Positions 31,855 through 40,299 of a DNA stretch of 64,000 nt are shown here, piece after piece. The notes beneath the pieces are model-generated. The model was not told the origin of the DNA. It did not search any database and saw only the letters and a list, made by a program, of their open reading frames with translations. The stretch is from contig CAZNTE010000012.1 of NCBI GenBank assembly GCA_964575895.1, positions 9,114 to 73,113 of the forward strand, in the 5' to 3' direction. Numbering within the stretch: the stretch's first letter is position 1; each line of letters begins with the position of its first letter. This stretch comes from Gudongella sp964575895 (GTDB lineage Bacteria; Bacillota; Clostridia; Tissierellales; Tissierellaceae). Position numbers and translations under genes: made by a program.

Positions 31855-32253
31855 TTATACTCTTCTTCTCTTCGGTGGTCTACAACCATTGTGCGGAATT
31901 GGGGTAACATCCTTAATCATGCTAACTTCTAGCCCTGATGCTTGAAGTGATCTGATTGCTGCCTCTCTTCCTGATCCAGGTCCCTTTACGAAAACCTCTA
32001 CTACCTTTAATCCATGTTCCATAGCTTTTTTAGCTGCTTCCTCTGCACATTGTTGAGCTGCATAAGGAGTGGATTTTCTTGACCCTCTGAATCCTAACTG
32101 ACCAGCACTTGCCCAGGAAATTACATTTCCTTGTGTATCAGTTAATGTTACCATTGTATTATTAAATGTAGAAGAAATATGCGCTTGACCTCTCTCGATA
32201 TTCTTACGTTCTCTTCTTCTAACACGCGTTGCTTTACCTTTTTTTGGTGCCAT
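31855..32253 (-). CDS. rpsK: 30S ribosomal protein uS11
   Basis: The 132-residue protein contains NNTMVTLTDTQGNVISWASA and ends TPIPHNGCRPPKRRRV, the conserved C-terminus. GGAGGGGAACTAG precedes the ATG. It lies between rpsM and rpsD. Confidence 0.98.
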   Translation of the reverse strand: MAPKKGKATRVRRRERKNIERGQAHISSTFNNTMVTLTDTQGNVISWASAGQLGFRGSRKSTPYAAQQCAEEAAKKAMEHGLKVVEVFVKGPGSGREAAIRSLQASGLEVSMIKDVTPIPHNGCRPPKRRRV

Positions 32254-32271
32254 CTAGTTCCCCTCCTTTAC

Positions 32272-32634
32272 TTACTTCTTCTTAGATACAAGTCTTCTAG
32301 GACCTTTTCTTGTCCTTGCATTTGTCTTTGTTCTTTGTCCTCTTACTGGAAGACCTCTCTTATGTCTTAACCCTCTGTAACAGTTTATTTCTTTTAATCT
32401 CTTTATATTTAAAGCGATATCTCTTCTTAAATCTCCTTCTACATGGTAAGTATCGATTACTGCTCTTAAGTTTGAAACTTCAGTTTCAGTAAGATCTTTT
32501 ACTCTAGTGTCAGGATTAACTCCAGCTTTGCTTAAAATTTCGTTTGATCTAGTACGACCAATCCCGAAAATATATGTCAAACCAATTTCAACTCTCTTGT
32601 CTCTTGGTAAGTCCACGCCTGCAATTCTAGCCAT
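32272..32634 (-). CDS. rpsM: 30S ribosomal protein uS13
   Basis: At 120 residues it starts MARIAGVDLPRDKRVEIGLT, with YIFGIGRTRSNEIL and RGLRHKRGLPVRGQRTKTNA. The basic tail ends in KKK. AGGAGGTGTAGACTTTA precedes the ATG. Confidence 0.98.
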   Translation of the reverse strand: MARIAGVDLPRDKRVEIGLTYIFGIGRTRSNEILSKAGVNPDTRVKDLTETEVSNLRAVIDTYHVEGDLRRDIALNIKRLKEINCYRGLRHKRGLPVRGQRTKTNARTRKGPRRLVSKKK

Positions 32635-32666
32635 TAAAGTCTACACCTCCTATTTTAAAATCCTTA

Positions 32667-32780
32667 TTAACCTTGCTTTTGTTTATGTTTAGGATTTTCA
32701 CAGATAACCATTACTCTTCCTTTTCTTTTAATGATTTTACATTTTTCACACATCTTCTTAACAGATGGTCTCACTTTCAT
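32667..32780 (-). CDS. rpmJ: 50S ribosomal protein bL36
   Basis: This 37-residue protein starts MKVRPSVKKMCEKCKIIKRK and ends HKQKQG. Its zinc ligands are Cys11, Cys14, Cys27 and His32 (C+ form). GGAGGGATT precedes the ATG. It lies between infA and rpsM, its standard place. Confidence 0.97.
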   Translation of the reverse strand: MKVRPSVKKMCEKCKIIKRKGRVMVICENPKHKQKQG

Positions 32781-32796
32781 AATAATCCCTCCTATG

Positions 32797-33018
32797 CTAC
32801 TTGTTTCGCCAGGTTATCCTGCCTCTTGTTAAATCGTAGGGCGATAGTTCAACTGTTACAGTATCTCCAGGAAGGATTCGGATGTAATTCATCCTCAATT
32901 TCCCAGAAATGTGGGCTAAAATTTCATGTCCATTTTCAAGCCTTACTTTAAATATGGCATTGGGTAGTGCATCTACCACCGTACCTTCAACCTCTATAAC
33001 ATCTTCTTTTTTAGCCAT
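32797..33018 (-). CDS. infA: Translation initiation factor IF-1
   Basis: This 73-residue OB-fold protein contains EVEGTVVDALPNAIFKVRLE, AHISGKLRMNYIRILPGD and SPYDLTRGRITWR. AGGAGGTTCGAAATCC precedes the ATG. It follows the KOW-protein gene by 30 bases. Confidence 0.98.
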   Translation of the reverse strand: MAKKEDVIEVEGTVVDALPNAIFKVRLENGHEILAHISGKLRMNYIRILPGDTVTVELSPYDLTRGRITWRNK

Positions 33019-33048
33019 TGGATTTCGAACCTCCTGTTCAACTTAATA

Positions 33049-33330
33049 TTAGAAACTCTTATTGAAAGGTTCTAAAATTTTCCTAATATATGAGTTATTT
33101 ATCTTTACGCTATTCTCTAACTTTTCTTTGAATTCTGGTATGACAGTATTAAATACAATAAGATGTTTTATCTTTTTCTTTTTAGGACTGTCTAACTTTC
33201 GCAAGTCACCGTCAACCACATAGACAAATTGATTGTCTATAATATCCAAGATCAAAAATATTCTACCTTTGTCACGTCCAGCTCTTGACTTTACCACCTG
33301 ACCGATGGAAATGTCACTAGTTGAATCCAT
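33049..33330 (-). CDS. KOW-domain RNA-binding protein (L14e/L27e-like)
   Basis: The 93-residue protein has an N-terminal KOW motif, IGQVVKSRAGRDKGRIFLIL, and a basic segment SPKKKKIKHL. Clostridia often carry this gene between adk/map and infA, and it is annotated as an RNA-binding or L14e-like protein without proven function. A GTG three codons upstream lies in the ribosome site (AGAGGTG) of the ATG at 33330, which is therefore preferred. Confidence 0.85.
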   Translation of the reverse strand: MDSTSDISIGQVVKSRAGRDKGRIFLILDIIDNQFVYVVDGDLRKLDSPKKKKIKHLIVFNTVIPEFKEKLENSVKINNSYIRKILEPFNKSF

Positions 33331-33355
33331 TATATTCACCTCTTTAAGTTGTTAA

Positions 33356-34018
33356 CTAAAGGTCAACCTTTAGTTGTTTATCCAGTTCTTCAGATATAAC
33401 AGTAAATACTGCATCTATTGCCTGGGTACCATCAACATTTAGCAACAGACATTTCTGGTTATAATACTCTATTAAAGGTTTGGTTTGTTCCATATAAACC
33501 CCTATCCTAGTAGATACGGTTTCTTCAACATCATCATCTCTTTGATAAAGCACACCATTGTCTTTGTCACAAATGCCTTCAACTTTTGGAGGATTAAATT
33601 TAATATGATATGTGGCTCCACATTCCTTACAAATTCTCCTACCTACTGCTCTTTCAATTAAAATATCAGCATCTGCATCAATATTAATAACTCTGTCCAG
33701 GTTTATACCCATTTTTTCAAGTTCGGAATCCAATGCTTCAGCTTGATTAACTGTTCTTGGAAAACCATCCAATAGAAAACCTTGCTTGCAGTCATCCTTC
33801 AGCAGCCTATCTTTTACTATTGATACTACTAAAGCGTCTGGCACTAGAAGACCTTTATCCATGTAGGATTTTGCTTCTTGACCTAGTGCAGTTCCTTCTT
33901 TAATATTGGCTCTGAATATATCCCCAGTAGATATATGGGGTATTCCGTATTTTTCTACTATATTCGATGCCTGAGTACCCTTACCTGCTCCTGGAGGACC
34001 TAGTAATACTAATCTCAT
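33356..34018 (-). CDS. adk: Adenylate kinase
   Basis: Adk interconverts ATP+AMP and 2 ADP. It has P-loop GPPGAGKGTQ, the AMP segment HISTGDIFR and DGFPRTVNQAEAL. A long LID carries zinc ligands CKEC and, about 17 residues on, CDKD (Cys-Cys-Cys-Asp form). Length 220. It follows secY by 18 bases. The map gene that usually follows adk is missing. Confidence 0.97.
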   Translation of the reverse strand: MRLVLLGPPGAGKGTQASNIVEKYGIPHISTGDIFRANIKEGTALGQEAKSYMDKGLLVPDALVVSIVKDRLLKDDCKQGFLLDGFPRTVNQAEALDSELEKMGINLDRVINIDADADILIERAVGRRICKECGATYHIKFNPPKVEGICDKDNGVLYQRDDDVEETVSTRIGVYMEQTKPLIEYYNQKCLLLNVDGTQAIDAVFTVISEELDKQLKVDL

Positions 34019-34036
34019 AATCTCATCTCCTATAGT

Positions 34037-35311
34037 TTATTTTAAAAATCCTTTATAATGTCTCATAAGCATTTGTGATTCGATTTGTTTTACAGTTTCA
34101 AGTGCAACCCCTACTACAATTATTATTGCTGTTCCTCCGAAGTTAATATTCATATCGAATATCTTTGAAAGGAATATTGGCAATGATGCTAAGATTGCAA
34201 GTGATAAACCTCCAACAAATACAATTCTGTTTACTACTTTATTTAAGTAGTCTCCTGTTGGTCTACCAGGTCTAATTCCTGGAATAAAACCACCATTTTG
34301 CTGTAAGTTCTTAGAGTATTCTACTGTATTAAACTGAACTGCAGTGTAGAAATATGTGAAGAATACTATTAAAAGAACATTTAATATTGTGTAAACCCAC
34401 ACTCCAACAGATCCCGCTGGTGTTAGGTATTTTTCTATCCATTGAACAACTCCACCTTGCGAAAACAAGGATAAAGTTTGTGGAAGAGCTAGTAAAGATG
34501 ATGCAAAGATTACTGGGATTACCCCTGCCATTAATACCTTTATTGGTATATGTGTACTTTGTCCACCATACATTTTTCTCCCAACAACTCTCTTAGCATA
34601 CTGAACTGGAATTTTTCTTTCCCCTTCTTGTAGTGCAACTACGAAAGCTATTATTGCTAACATAACTAATCCAAATATTAGTACTGTTATTACACTTAAT
34701 TCTCCAATACTTACTAGTTTGAAAGTACTTATAAAGTCTGAAGGTAATTTAGATATGATTCCGATAAAGATTAGAAGTGAAATACCATTTCCAATTCCTT
34801 TTTCAGTAATCAACTCTCCAACCCACATAAGAAATGCCGTACCAGCAACCATTGATAAAATTACAATACTTGTTTGCATCACATTGGTAGTCTCCAATGC
34901 ACCTCTAAACAACCCGAAGGTATAACCAAAAGCTTGTACTCCTGCAAGTACTATTGCACCATATCTTGTGTAGCGATTGATTTTTTTCTTTCCTTCTTCT
35001 CCTTCTTTAGCCAGCTCTTCCAACTTAGGAATTGCAATTGTTAGTAATTGAAGGATAATTGATGCTGTAATATAGGGATAGATGTTGGTTGCAAATATAC
35101 TGAAGCTACTGAAAGTTCCCCCTGCCATCATATCTAGGAATTGTAAAATTCCACCTTGACTAGCATTAAATATATTACTGATGATCTCTTTGTTCATATA
35201 AGGAACTGGTATTGCTGCTCCCAGTCTTACAACTAATAACATTAACATTGTAAAGATCATCTTTTTTCTAATGTCTGGAATCCTCCAAGCATTCCTTAAG
35301 GTTGAAAGCAT
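34037..35311 (-). CDS. secY: Preprotein translocase subunit SecY
   Basis: SecY is the channel protein of the Sec translocon: ten membrane helices over 424 residues, with the plug region GGTFSSFSIFATNIYPYITA and the cytoplasmic loop GERKIPVQYAKRVVGRKMYG. The ATG directly abuts the rplO stop (TAGATG), and its ribosome site GAGGTGAT lies in the last rplO codons, so the genes are coupled. Confidence 0.98.
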   Translation of the reverse strand: MLSTLRNAWRIPDIRKKMIFTMLMLLVVRLGAAIPVPYMNKEIISNIFNASQGGILQFLDMMAGGTFSSFSIFATNIYPYITASIILQLLTIAIPKLEELAKEGEEGKKKINRYTRYGAIVLAGVQAFGYTFGLFRGALETTNVMQTSIVILSMVAGTAFLMWVGELITEKGIGNGISLLIFIGIISKLPSDFISTFKLVSIGELSVITVLIFGLVMLAIIAFVVALQEGERKIPVQYAKRVVGRKMYGGQSTHIPIKVLMAGVIPVIFASSLLALPQTLSLFSQGGVVQWIEKYLTPAGSVGVWVYTILNVLLIVFFTYFYTAVQFNTVEYSKNLQQNGGFIPGIRPGRPTGDYLNKVVNRIVFVGGLSLAILASLPIFLSKIFDMNINFGGTAIIIVVGVALETVKQIESQMLMRHYKGFLK

Positions 35312-35770
35312 CTATATCACCTCAACCTTTCCGCCTGCAGCTTCAATTTTCTCTACCGCTGTTTTGCTAAACTTTTGTGCTTGTACTGTTAACTTCACAT
35401 TAAGTTCGCCTTCTCCAAGAACTTTAACTCCGTCCTTAGCTTTTCCCTTCTTTACGATTCCCTCTTGGAAAAGTAATTCTGGAGTAACTACTGTATTTTC
35501 TTCAAATCTATTTAAATCTTCAAGATTAACTATCGCATATACTGTAGCGAAGATATTGGTAAAACCTCTCTTTGGTATTCTTCTAAATAAAGGCATTTGG
35601 CCACCTTCAAATCCAGGTCTAACTCCTCCACCTGATCTTGCATTCTGACCTTTGTGTCCCTTTCCAGATGTTTTTCCAAGACCAGATCCAGTTCCTCTAC
35701 CAAGTCTTTTTCTGGCTTTAGATCCTCCGCCATCATTTGGTCTTAAATCATTTAGTTTCAATTGGTACAC
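35312..35770 (-). CDS. rplO: 50S ribosomal protein uL15
   Basis: The 152-residue protein starts MYQLKLNDLRPNDGGGSKAR and contains GRGTGSGLGKTSGKGHKGQ and GGVRPGFEGGQMPLFRRIPK, the glycine/basic N-terminal arm that enters 23S rRNA. AGGAGGTGTACCA overlaps the start region. Confidence 0.98.
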   Translation of the reverse strand: MYQLKLNDLRPNDGGGSKARKRLGRGTGSGLGKTSGKGHKGQNARSGGGVRPGFEGGQMPLFRRIPKRGFTNIFATVYAIVNLEDLNRFEENTVVTPELLFQEGIVKKGKAKDGVKVLGEGELNVKLTVQAQKFSKTAVEKIEAAGGKVEVI

Positions 35771-35778
35771 CTCCTTTA

Positions 35779-35955
35779 TTAGTCTATAACTTCAACCATG
35801 TAGTTTACTTGATGTATCATACCTCTAATTTGAGGGGTATCATTCTTTTCCACTACTTGACCGATTTTCCTTAATCCAAGGGCTTTGACTGTTTTTCTGT
35901 GGGTTTCAGGTCTTCCAATAAGACTTTTAACCAGCTTAATTTTGATCATAGTCAT
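35779..35955 (-). CDS. rpmD: 50S ribosomal protein uL30
   Basis: The 58-residue protein starts MTMIKIKLVKSLIGRPETHR and contains TVKALGLRKIGQVVEKND and GMIHQVNYMVEV, the full family pattern. GGGGGGA lies 5-6 bases before the first ATG, which is chosen over a second ATG two codons on. It fills the gap between rpsE and rplO. Confidence 0.96.
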   Translation of the reverse strand: MTMIKIKLVKSLIGRPETHRKTVKALGLRKIGQVVEKNDTPQIRGMIHQVNYMVEVID

Positions 35956-35966
35956 TTTTTTCCCCC

Positions 35967-36473
35967 CTATCCTAATATTTCTTCTACGGTTTTTCCTCTT
36001 AATCTTGCAACATCTTCTGCACGCTTCAAGCCTTTAAGAGCTTCCATAGTAGCATTTACTACATTTCTTGGGTTATTAGTTCCCAATGATTTTGTTCTGA
36101 TATCTCTAATTCCTACTAACTCACAAACAGCACGAACTGCTCCTCCTGCTATAACTCCAGTACCTTCTGTAGATGGTTTTAGAAGAACTCTACCAGCTCC
36201 ATAAATACCTGTAATTTCGTGAGGGATAGTAGTTCCAACTAGAGGCACTTTTATTACGTGTTTCTTGGCATCTTGTATTGCTTTTCTAATCGCTTCTGGC
36301 ACTTCCAGAGCTTTAGCCATTCCAACTCCAACATGACCGTTCTCGTCTCCAACAACAACAAGAGCACTGAATCTAAAGTTTCTACCGCCCTTTACTACTT
36401 TAGTAACACGGTTAATACTAACAACTCTCTCTTTTAAATCTAACTCGCTTGCATCTATATATGAACGTTCCAT
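35967..36473 (-). CDS. rpsE: 30S ribosomal protein uS5
   Basis: At 168 residues it contains RVVSINRVTKVVKGGRNFRF, GHVGVGMAKALEVPEAIRKA and GIRDIRTKSLGTNNPRNVV. The fidelity-related loop KVVKGGRNF looks wild type. GGAGGGGAATAA precedes the ATG. Confidence 0.98.
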   Translation of the reverse strand: MERSYIDASELDLKERVVSINRVTKVVKGGRNFRFSALVVVGDENGHVGVGMAKALEVPEAIRKAIQDAKKHVIKVPLVGTTIPHEITGIYGAGRVLLKPSTEGTGVIAGGAVRAVCELVGIRDIRTKSLGTNNPRNVVNATMEALKGLKRAEDVARLRGKTVEEILG

Positions 36474-36490
36474 TTATTCCCCTCCTTCTA

Positions 36491-36853
36491 TTAGAATTTA
36501 AGTCCAGCTTCTCTCGCTCCATCAGCTAGCTCTTTAACTCTTCCGTGATATAAATATCCACCTCTATCAAATACCACTTCTTCAATACCCTTATCTAGGG
36601 CTTTTTTACCTATTGCTATTCCAACAGCTTTAGCTGCTTCCTTATTCTTAGTTGAAGTAAGGCCTAATGATTTATCTAGTGTAGAAGCTGCTACTAGTGT
36701 GTTACCAGCTACATCATCTATGATTTGTGCATAAATGTGACTACCGCTTCTGTAGATATTCAATCTTGGCTTAGTAGGAGTGCCAGATACTTTTTGCCTT
36801 ACTCTAATATGTCTAACTTTTCTTGTTTGATTTTTATCCATTTTCTTTAGCAA
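36491..36853 (-). CDS. rplR: 50S ribosomal protein uL18
   Basis: At 120 residues it binds 5S rRNA. It starts MLKKMDKNQTRKVRHIRVRQ and contains PRLNIYRSGSHIYAQIIDD and FDRGGYLYHGRVKELADGAR. The start codon is TTG: AAAGGAG lies about 9 bases before it, while the ATG four codons later is too far away. Confidence 0.96.
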   Translation of the reverse strand: MLKKMDKNQTRKVRHIRVRQKVSGTPTKPRLNIYRSGSHIYAQIIDDVAGNTLVAASTLDKSLGLTSTKNKEAAKAVGIAIGKKALDKGIEEVVFDRGGYLYHGRVKELADGAREAGLKF

Positions 36854-36869
36854 ATTTGTTCACTCCTTT

Positions 36870-37409
36870 CTACTTACCTGTTTTACCAACCTTACGTCTG
36901 ATAACCTCATCAGAGTACTTAATACCTTTTCCTTTATATGGCTCAGGCTTTCTAAAGTCTCTAATCTTAGCTGCATAGTTTCCAACTAGTTGCTTATTGA
37001 TACCCTTAACAATAATCTTGTTAGGAGCTGGTACTTCTACTTCGATACCTGCTGGATCTTCTAATTCAATTGGATGTGAATATCCAAGTGTTAGAACTAG
37101 TTTGTTTCCATTTTTTGCAGCTCTATAACCAGTACCAATGATATCTAAAGTTTTGCTATAACCTTCTGTTACACCTATAACCATGTTAGAAATCAATGTT
37201 CTTGATAATCCATGTAAGGATTTGTGCTTTTTAATTTCTGAAGGTCTAACTACGTTTAATACTCCGTCTTCTATTTTTATTTCCATATCAGGACTTATTT
37301 GCTCTGAAAGCTGTCCTTTAGGACCTTTAACTTCAACAAAGTTCTTTTCATCAATTTTAATTTCTACGCCATTTGGTAGATTAATTGGTTTTAATCCTAT
37401 TCTTGACAT
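36870..37409 (-). CDS. rplF: 50S ribosomal protein uL6
   Basis: At 179 residues it starts MSRIGLKPINLPNGVEIKID and ends EPYKGKGIKYSDEVIRRKVG, the L6 signature near the sarcin-ricin loop. AGGAGGTGCACTC precedes the ATG. Confidence 0.98.
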   Translation of the reverse strand: MSRIGLKPINLPNGVEIKIDEKNFVEVKGPKGQLSEQISPDMEIKIEDGVLNVVRPSEIKKHKSLHGLSRTLISNMVIGVTEGYSKTLDIIGTGYRAAKNGNKLVLTLGYSHPIELEDPAGIEVEVPAPNKIIVKGINKQLVGNYAAKIRDFRKPEPYKGKGIKYSDEVIRRKVGKTGK

Positions 37410-37444
37410 GAGTGCACCTCCTGTTCCAATAATCTAGCAATTTA

Positions 37445-37840
37445 TTACCATACGTAACAAATTACTTCTCCACCCACATTTTCTTTTCTAGCTTCCTTAT
37501 CAGTCATAATTCCTTTTGATGTTGATAGAACAGCAATACCTAAGCCACCAAGTACTCTAGGAATTTCATTGCTCTTAACATAAACCTTTAATCCAGGCTT
37601 AGAAATTCTCTTGATTCCGCTAATTACCTTCTCACTATTCTTTCCATATTTTAAATCTATTCTTATGATTCCTTGCTTGCCATCTTCTATTACATCAAAA
37701 CCCTTAATGAAACCTTCGTTTGTAAGGATTTGAGCTAATTCCTTCTTTATATTAGAAGCGGGAACATCAACTGAATCGTGTTTCGCATTGTTACCATTTC
37801 TAATTCTCGTTAACATATCCGCGATTGGGTCTGTCATCAT
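37445..37840 (-). CDS. rpsH: 30S ribosomal protein uS8
   Basis: At 131 residues it starts MTDPIADMLTRIRNGN after an extra Met and contains KSNEIPRVLGGLGIAVLSTS and GIMTDKEARKENVGGEVICY. AAAGGAGGTAAC precedes the start. Confidence 0.98.
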   Translation of the reverse strand: MMTDPIADMLTRIRNGNNAKHDSVDVPASNIKKELAQILTNEGFIKGFDVIEDGKQGIIRIDLKYGKNSEKVISGIKRISKPGLKVYVKSNEIPRVLGGLGIAVLSTSKGIMTDKEARKENVGGEVICYVW

Positions 37841-37870
37841 GTTTTGTTACCTCCTTTCATAACCTTAGCA

Positions 37871-38056
37871 TTACCAGCTAGCTTTTTTAACTCCAGGGAT
37901 CTGACCCTTATAAGCTAATTCTCGAAAACAGATACGGCAAATACCATATTTTCTTAAATAGGCGTGAGGTCTACCACATAGTTTACATCTATTATATTCT
38001 TGTGTGCTAAACTTTTGTTTTCTTTGTTGTTTAGCAATCATTGATTTTTTTGCCAA
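37871..38056 (-). CDS. rpsZ: 30S ribosomal protein uS14, zinc-binding type Z
   Basis: The 61-residue short form has zinc ligands Cys24, Cys27, Cys40 and Cys43 (CKLCGRPHAYLRKYGICRIC). It is the zinc-dependent S14 of Gram-positives; no zinc-free copy is in the window. GAGGAGGGG precedes the ATG. Confidence 0.97.
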   Translation of the reverse strand: MAKKSMIAKQQRKQKFSTQEYNRCKLCGRPHAYLRKYGICRICFRELAYKGQIPGVKKASW

Positions 38057-38073
38057 ATTTTTCCCCTCCTCTT

Positions 38074-38616
38074 TTACTTTTTAAAGGGCATTCCCATTTT
38101 CTCTAAGAATACTCTAGCTTCCTCATCAGTCTTAGCAGTTGTAACAATTACAACATCCATACCTCTGATTGATTCTACCTTATCATATTCGATTTCAGGG
38201 AACATAAGCTGTTCTTTAATACCCATGGCATAGTTTCCTCTTCCATCGAAAGATGTATCACTAACGCCTCTAAAGTCTCTAACTCTAGGTAGGGCAATAT
38301 TCATTAATTTATCTAAAAAGTCGTACATTCTTTCGCCTCTAAGTGTTACCTTAGCTCCGACCTTCATTCCTTCTCTTAACTTAAAGTTCGCAACTGATTT
38401 CTTAGCTGTAGTAACAAGTGCTTTTTGACCAGTGATCATCTCCAACTCTTTTACTGCTGACTCAAGAGCTTTTGGATTGTCTCTAGCTTCTCCGATTCCC
38501 ATATTAATAACAACTTTTTCTAATCTTGGAACTTCATTAACATTACTGTAACTGAATTTTTCCATCATAGAGCTTACAACTTCTTCTCTATACTTAACTT
38601 TTAATCTGGAAGTCAT
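38074..38616 (-). CDS. rplE: 50S ribosomal protein uL5
   Basis: At 180 residues it binds 5S rRNA. It contains VPRLEKVVINMGIGEARDNP, TGQKALVTTAKKSVANFKLR and the C-terminal GMDVVIVTTAKTDEEARVFL. AGGAGGTAATGGA precedes the ATG. Confidence 0.98.
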   Translation of the reverse strand: MTSRLKVKYREEVVSSMMEKFSYSNVNEVPRLEKVVINMGIGEARDNPKALESAVKELEMITGQKALVTTAKKSVANFKLREGMKVGAKVTLRGERMYDFLDKLMNIALPRVRDFRGVSDTSFDGRGNYAMGIKEQLMFPEIEYDKVESIRGMDVVIVTTAKTDEEARVFLEKMGMPFKK

Positions 38617-38640
38617 TCCATTACCTCCTCTCTACTATGA

Positions 38641-38955
38641 TTATTTATCTAGAACTACTCCACATTTTTTGCAAACTCTTACTTTTGTACCATCTTTTTG
38701 TACCTGGTATCCTACTCTTACACCAGCCTTGTCCTTATCGCAATAGAACATAACTTTAGCTATATTTATTGGTCCTTCGAACTTAACAATTCCACCTGGT
38801 TTTGTTGGGCCAGCTGGCTTTTGGTGTTTAGTAACCATATTTACGCCTTCAACGATAACTTTGTCTTCTTTAGGCATAGCCTTTAATACTTTTCCAGTTT
38901 TACCTTTATCTTTTCCAGATATTACTACTACTGTATCTCCACTTTTAATGTGCAT
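38641..38955 (-). CDS. rplX: 50S ribosomal protein uL24
   Basis: The 104-residue protein has the KOW motif SGDTVVVISGKDKGKTGKVL, then VNMVTKHQKP. It ends in VRVCKKCGVVLDK; with YCDKD upstream this gives a possible zinc site. AGGAGGTGTAGAGT precedes the ATG. Confidence 0.98.
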   Translation of the reverse strand: MHIKSGDTVVVISGKDKGKTGKVLKAMPKEDKVIVEGVNMVTKHQKPAGPTKPGGIVKFEGPINIAKVMFYCDKDKAGVRVGYQVQKDGTKVRVCKKCGVVLDK

Positions 38956-38970
38956 ACTCTACACCTCCTC

Positions 38971-39339
38971 TTATAGTACTTCCGGTGCTAAGGATATAAT
39001 TTTCATGTAGTTACCTCTTCTTAGTTCCCTAGTTACAGGTCCAAATATACGAGTTCCTACTGGATTTTTATCATCTTTTATAATAACAGCTGCGTTGTCA
39101 TCGAACTTAATGTATGTTCCATCTTGTCTTCTTACGCCTGCCTTAGTCCTTACAACAACCGCTTTAACAACTTGTCCTTTTTTTACAACTCCACCTGGTG
39201 TTGCACTTTTAACCGTACAAACAACTACATCACCAACACTGGCATATTGCTTGTTTGTGCCACCAAGCACTCTTATAACCAATACTTCCTTAGCTCCGGA
39301 ATTATCAGCTATTCTCATGCGGCTTTCCGTTTGAATCAT
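38971..39339 (-). CDS. rplN: 50S ribosomal protein uL14
   Basis: At 122 residues it starts MIQTESRMRIADNSGAKEVL and contains GGVVKKGQVVKAVVVRTKAG and the conserved RIFGPVTRELR. GGGAGGTATTCTAA precedes the ATG. Confidence 0.98.
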   Translation of the reverse strand: MIQTESRMRIADNSGAKEVLVIRVLGGTNKQYASVGDVVVCTVKSATPGGVVKKGQVVKAVVVRTKAGVRRQDGTYIKFDDNAAVIIKDDKNPVGTRIFGPVTRELRRGNYMKIISLAPEVL

Positions 39340-39367
39340 TTAGAATACCTCCCTTCGCTTTTAAGTC

Positions 39368-39622
39368 CTATTTAGCTTTTTCTATTATACCAACGACTCT
39401 CCATCTTTTGTCCTTGCTAAGTGGTCTAGTCTCCATTATTTCTACCTTGTCACCAATTCCACATTCATTATTCTCATCATGAGCTTTGAACTTAGTAGTT
39501 CTTTTTAATTGCTTCTTGTATAAAGGATGTGTAACAAATGTCTCGATTGAAACAACTACTGTCTTATCCATTTTGTCGCTTACTACTGTACCTTGTTTAA
39601 CTTTACGATTTCCTCTTTCCAT
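39368..39622 (-). CDS. rpsQ: 30S ribosomal protein uS17
   Basis: This 84-residue OB-fold protein contains GTVVSDKMDKTVVVSIETF, HPLYKKQLKRTTKFKAHDE and METRPLSKDKRWRVV. AAGGAGGTTTAATCTCTAA precedes the ATG, 7 bases after rpmC. Confidence 0.98.
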   Translation of the reverse strand: MERGNRKVKQGTVVSDKMDKTVVVSIETFVTHPLYKKQLKRTTKFKAHDENNECGIGDKVEIMETRPLSKDKRWRVVGIIEKAK

Positions 39623-39629
39623 TTAGAGA

Positions 39630-39836
39630 TTAAACCTCCTTCCTAATAGATAATTCTCTTTCTCGTACAATTGTTTTTACACGAGCGATATCTTTTCTAA
39701 CTGAACTTATTCTCAAGGGGTTATCTAATTGACCTGTAGCCAATTGAAATCTCAAGTTAAAAAGCTCCGATTTTAAATCTACTAATTTAGTATTTAATTC
39801 TTGATCTGACATTTGGCGAATTTCTTTAGCTTTCAT
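39630..39836 (-). CDS. rpmC: 50S ribosomal protein uL29
   Basis: The 68-residue two-helix protein starts MKAKEIRQMSDQELNTKLVD and contains LFNLRFQLATGQLDNPLRI. A longer frame (to 39869) exists, but the ATG at 39836 has GGTGG upstream and gives normal length. It overlaps the end of rplP by 11 bases. Confidence 0.96.
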   Translation of the reverse strand: MKAKEIRQMSDQELNTKLVDLKSELFNLRFQLATGQLDNPLRISSVRKDIARVKTIVRERELSIRKEV

Positions 39837-40269
39837 TAGCTTCACCACCCTTATCTTGCGTTTCTTCACGTGTTACGAACTTAGTTTTGATTGGTAATTT
39901 GTGAGCTGCAAGTCTCATAGCCTCTCTTGCATCCTCTTCAGATACACCACTCATTTCAAATAATACTCTGCCTGGTTTAACTACTGCTACCCAATACTCT
40001 GGTGATCCTTTTCCAGAACCCATACGAGTCTCAGCAGGTTTCTGTGTTACTGGTTTATCTGGGAATATTTTTATCCAGATATTTCCGCCCCTCTTAATGT
40101 ATCTTGTCATAGCACGTCTTGCGGACTCTATTTGATTGGAAGTTATCCATGAAGCCTCTAAAGCTTGTAAGCCGAATTCACCATAAGTAATAGTGTTTCC
40201 TCTCATAGCTTTTCCTTTCATTCTTCCTCTATGAACTCTACGATGTTTTACTCTTTTAGGCATTAACAT
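39826..40269 (-). CDS. rplP: 50S ribosomal protein uL16
   Basis: At 147 residues it contains MPKRVKHRRVHRGRMKGKA, the GGNIWIKIFPDKPVTQKPAE segment, RMGSGKGSPEYWVAVVKPGR and AHKLPIKTKFV. The start MLMPKRV with GGAGGAAAATTAAT is the clostridial form. Confidence 0.98.
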   Translation of the reverse strand: MLMPKRVKHRRVHRGRMKGKAMRGNTITYGEFGLQALEASWITSNQIESARRAMTRYIKRGGNIWIKIFPDKPVTQKPAETRMGSGKGSPEYWVAVVKPGRVLFEMSGVSEEDAREAMRLAAHKLPIKTKFVTREETQDKGGEANES

Positions 40270-40299
40270 ATTAATTTTCCTCCTTCCTACGGCAATAAT

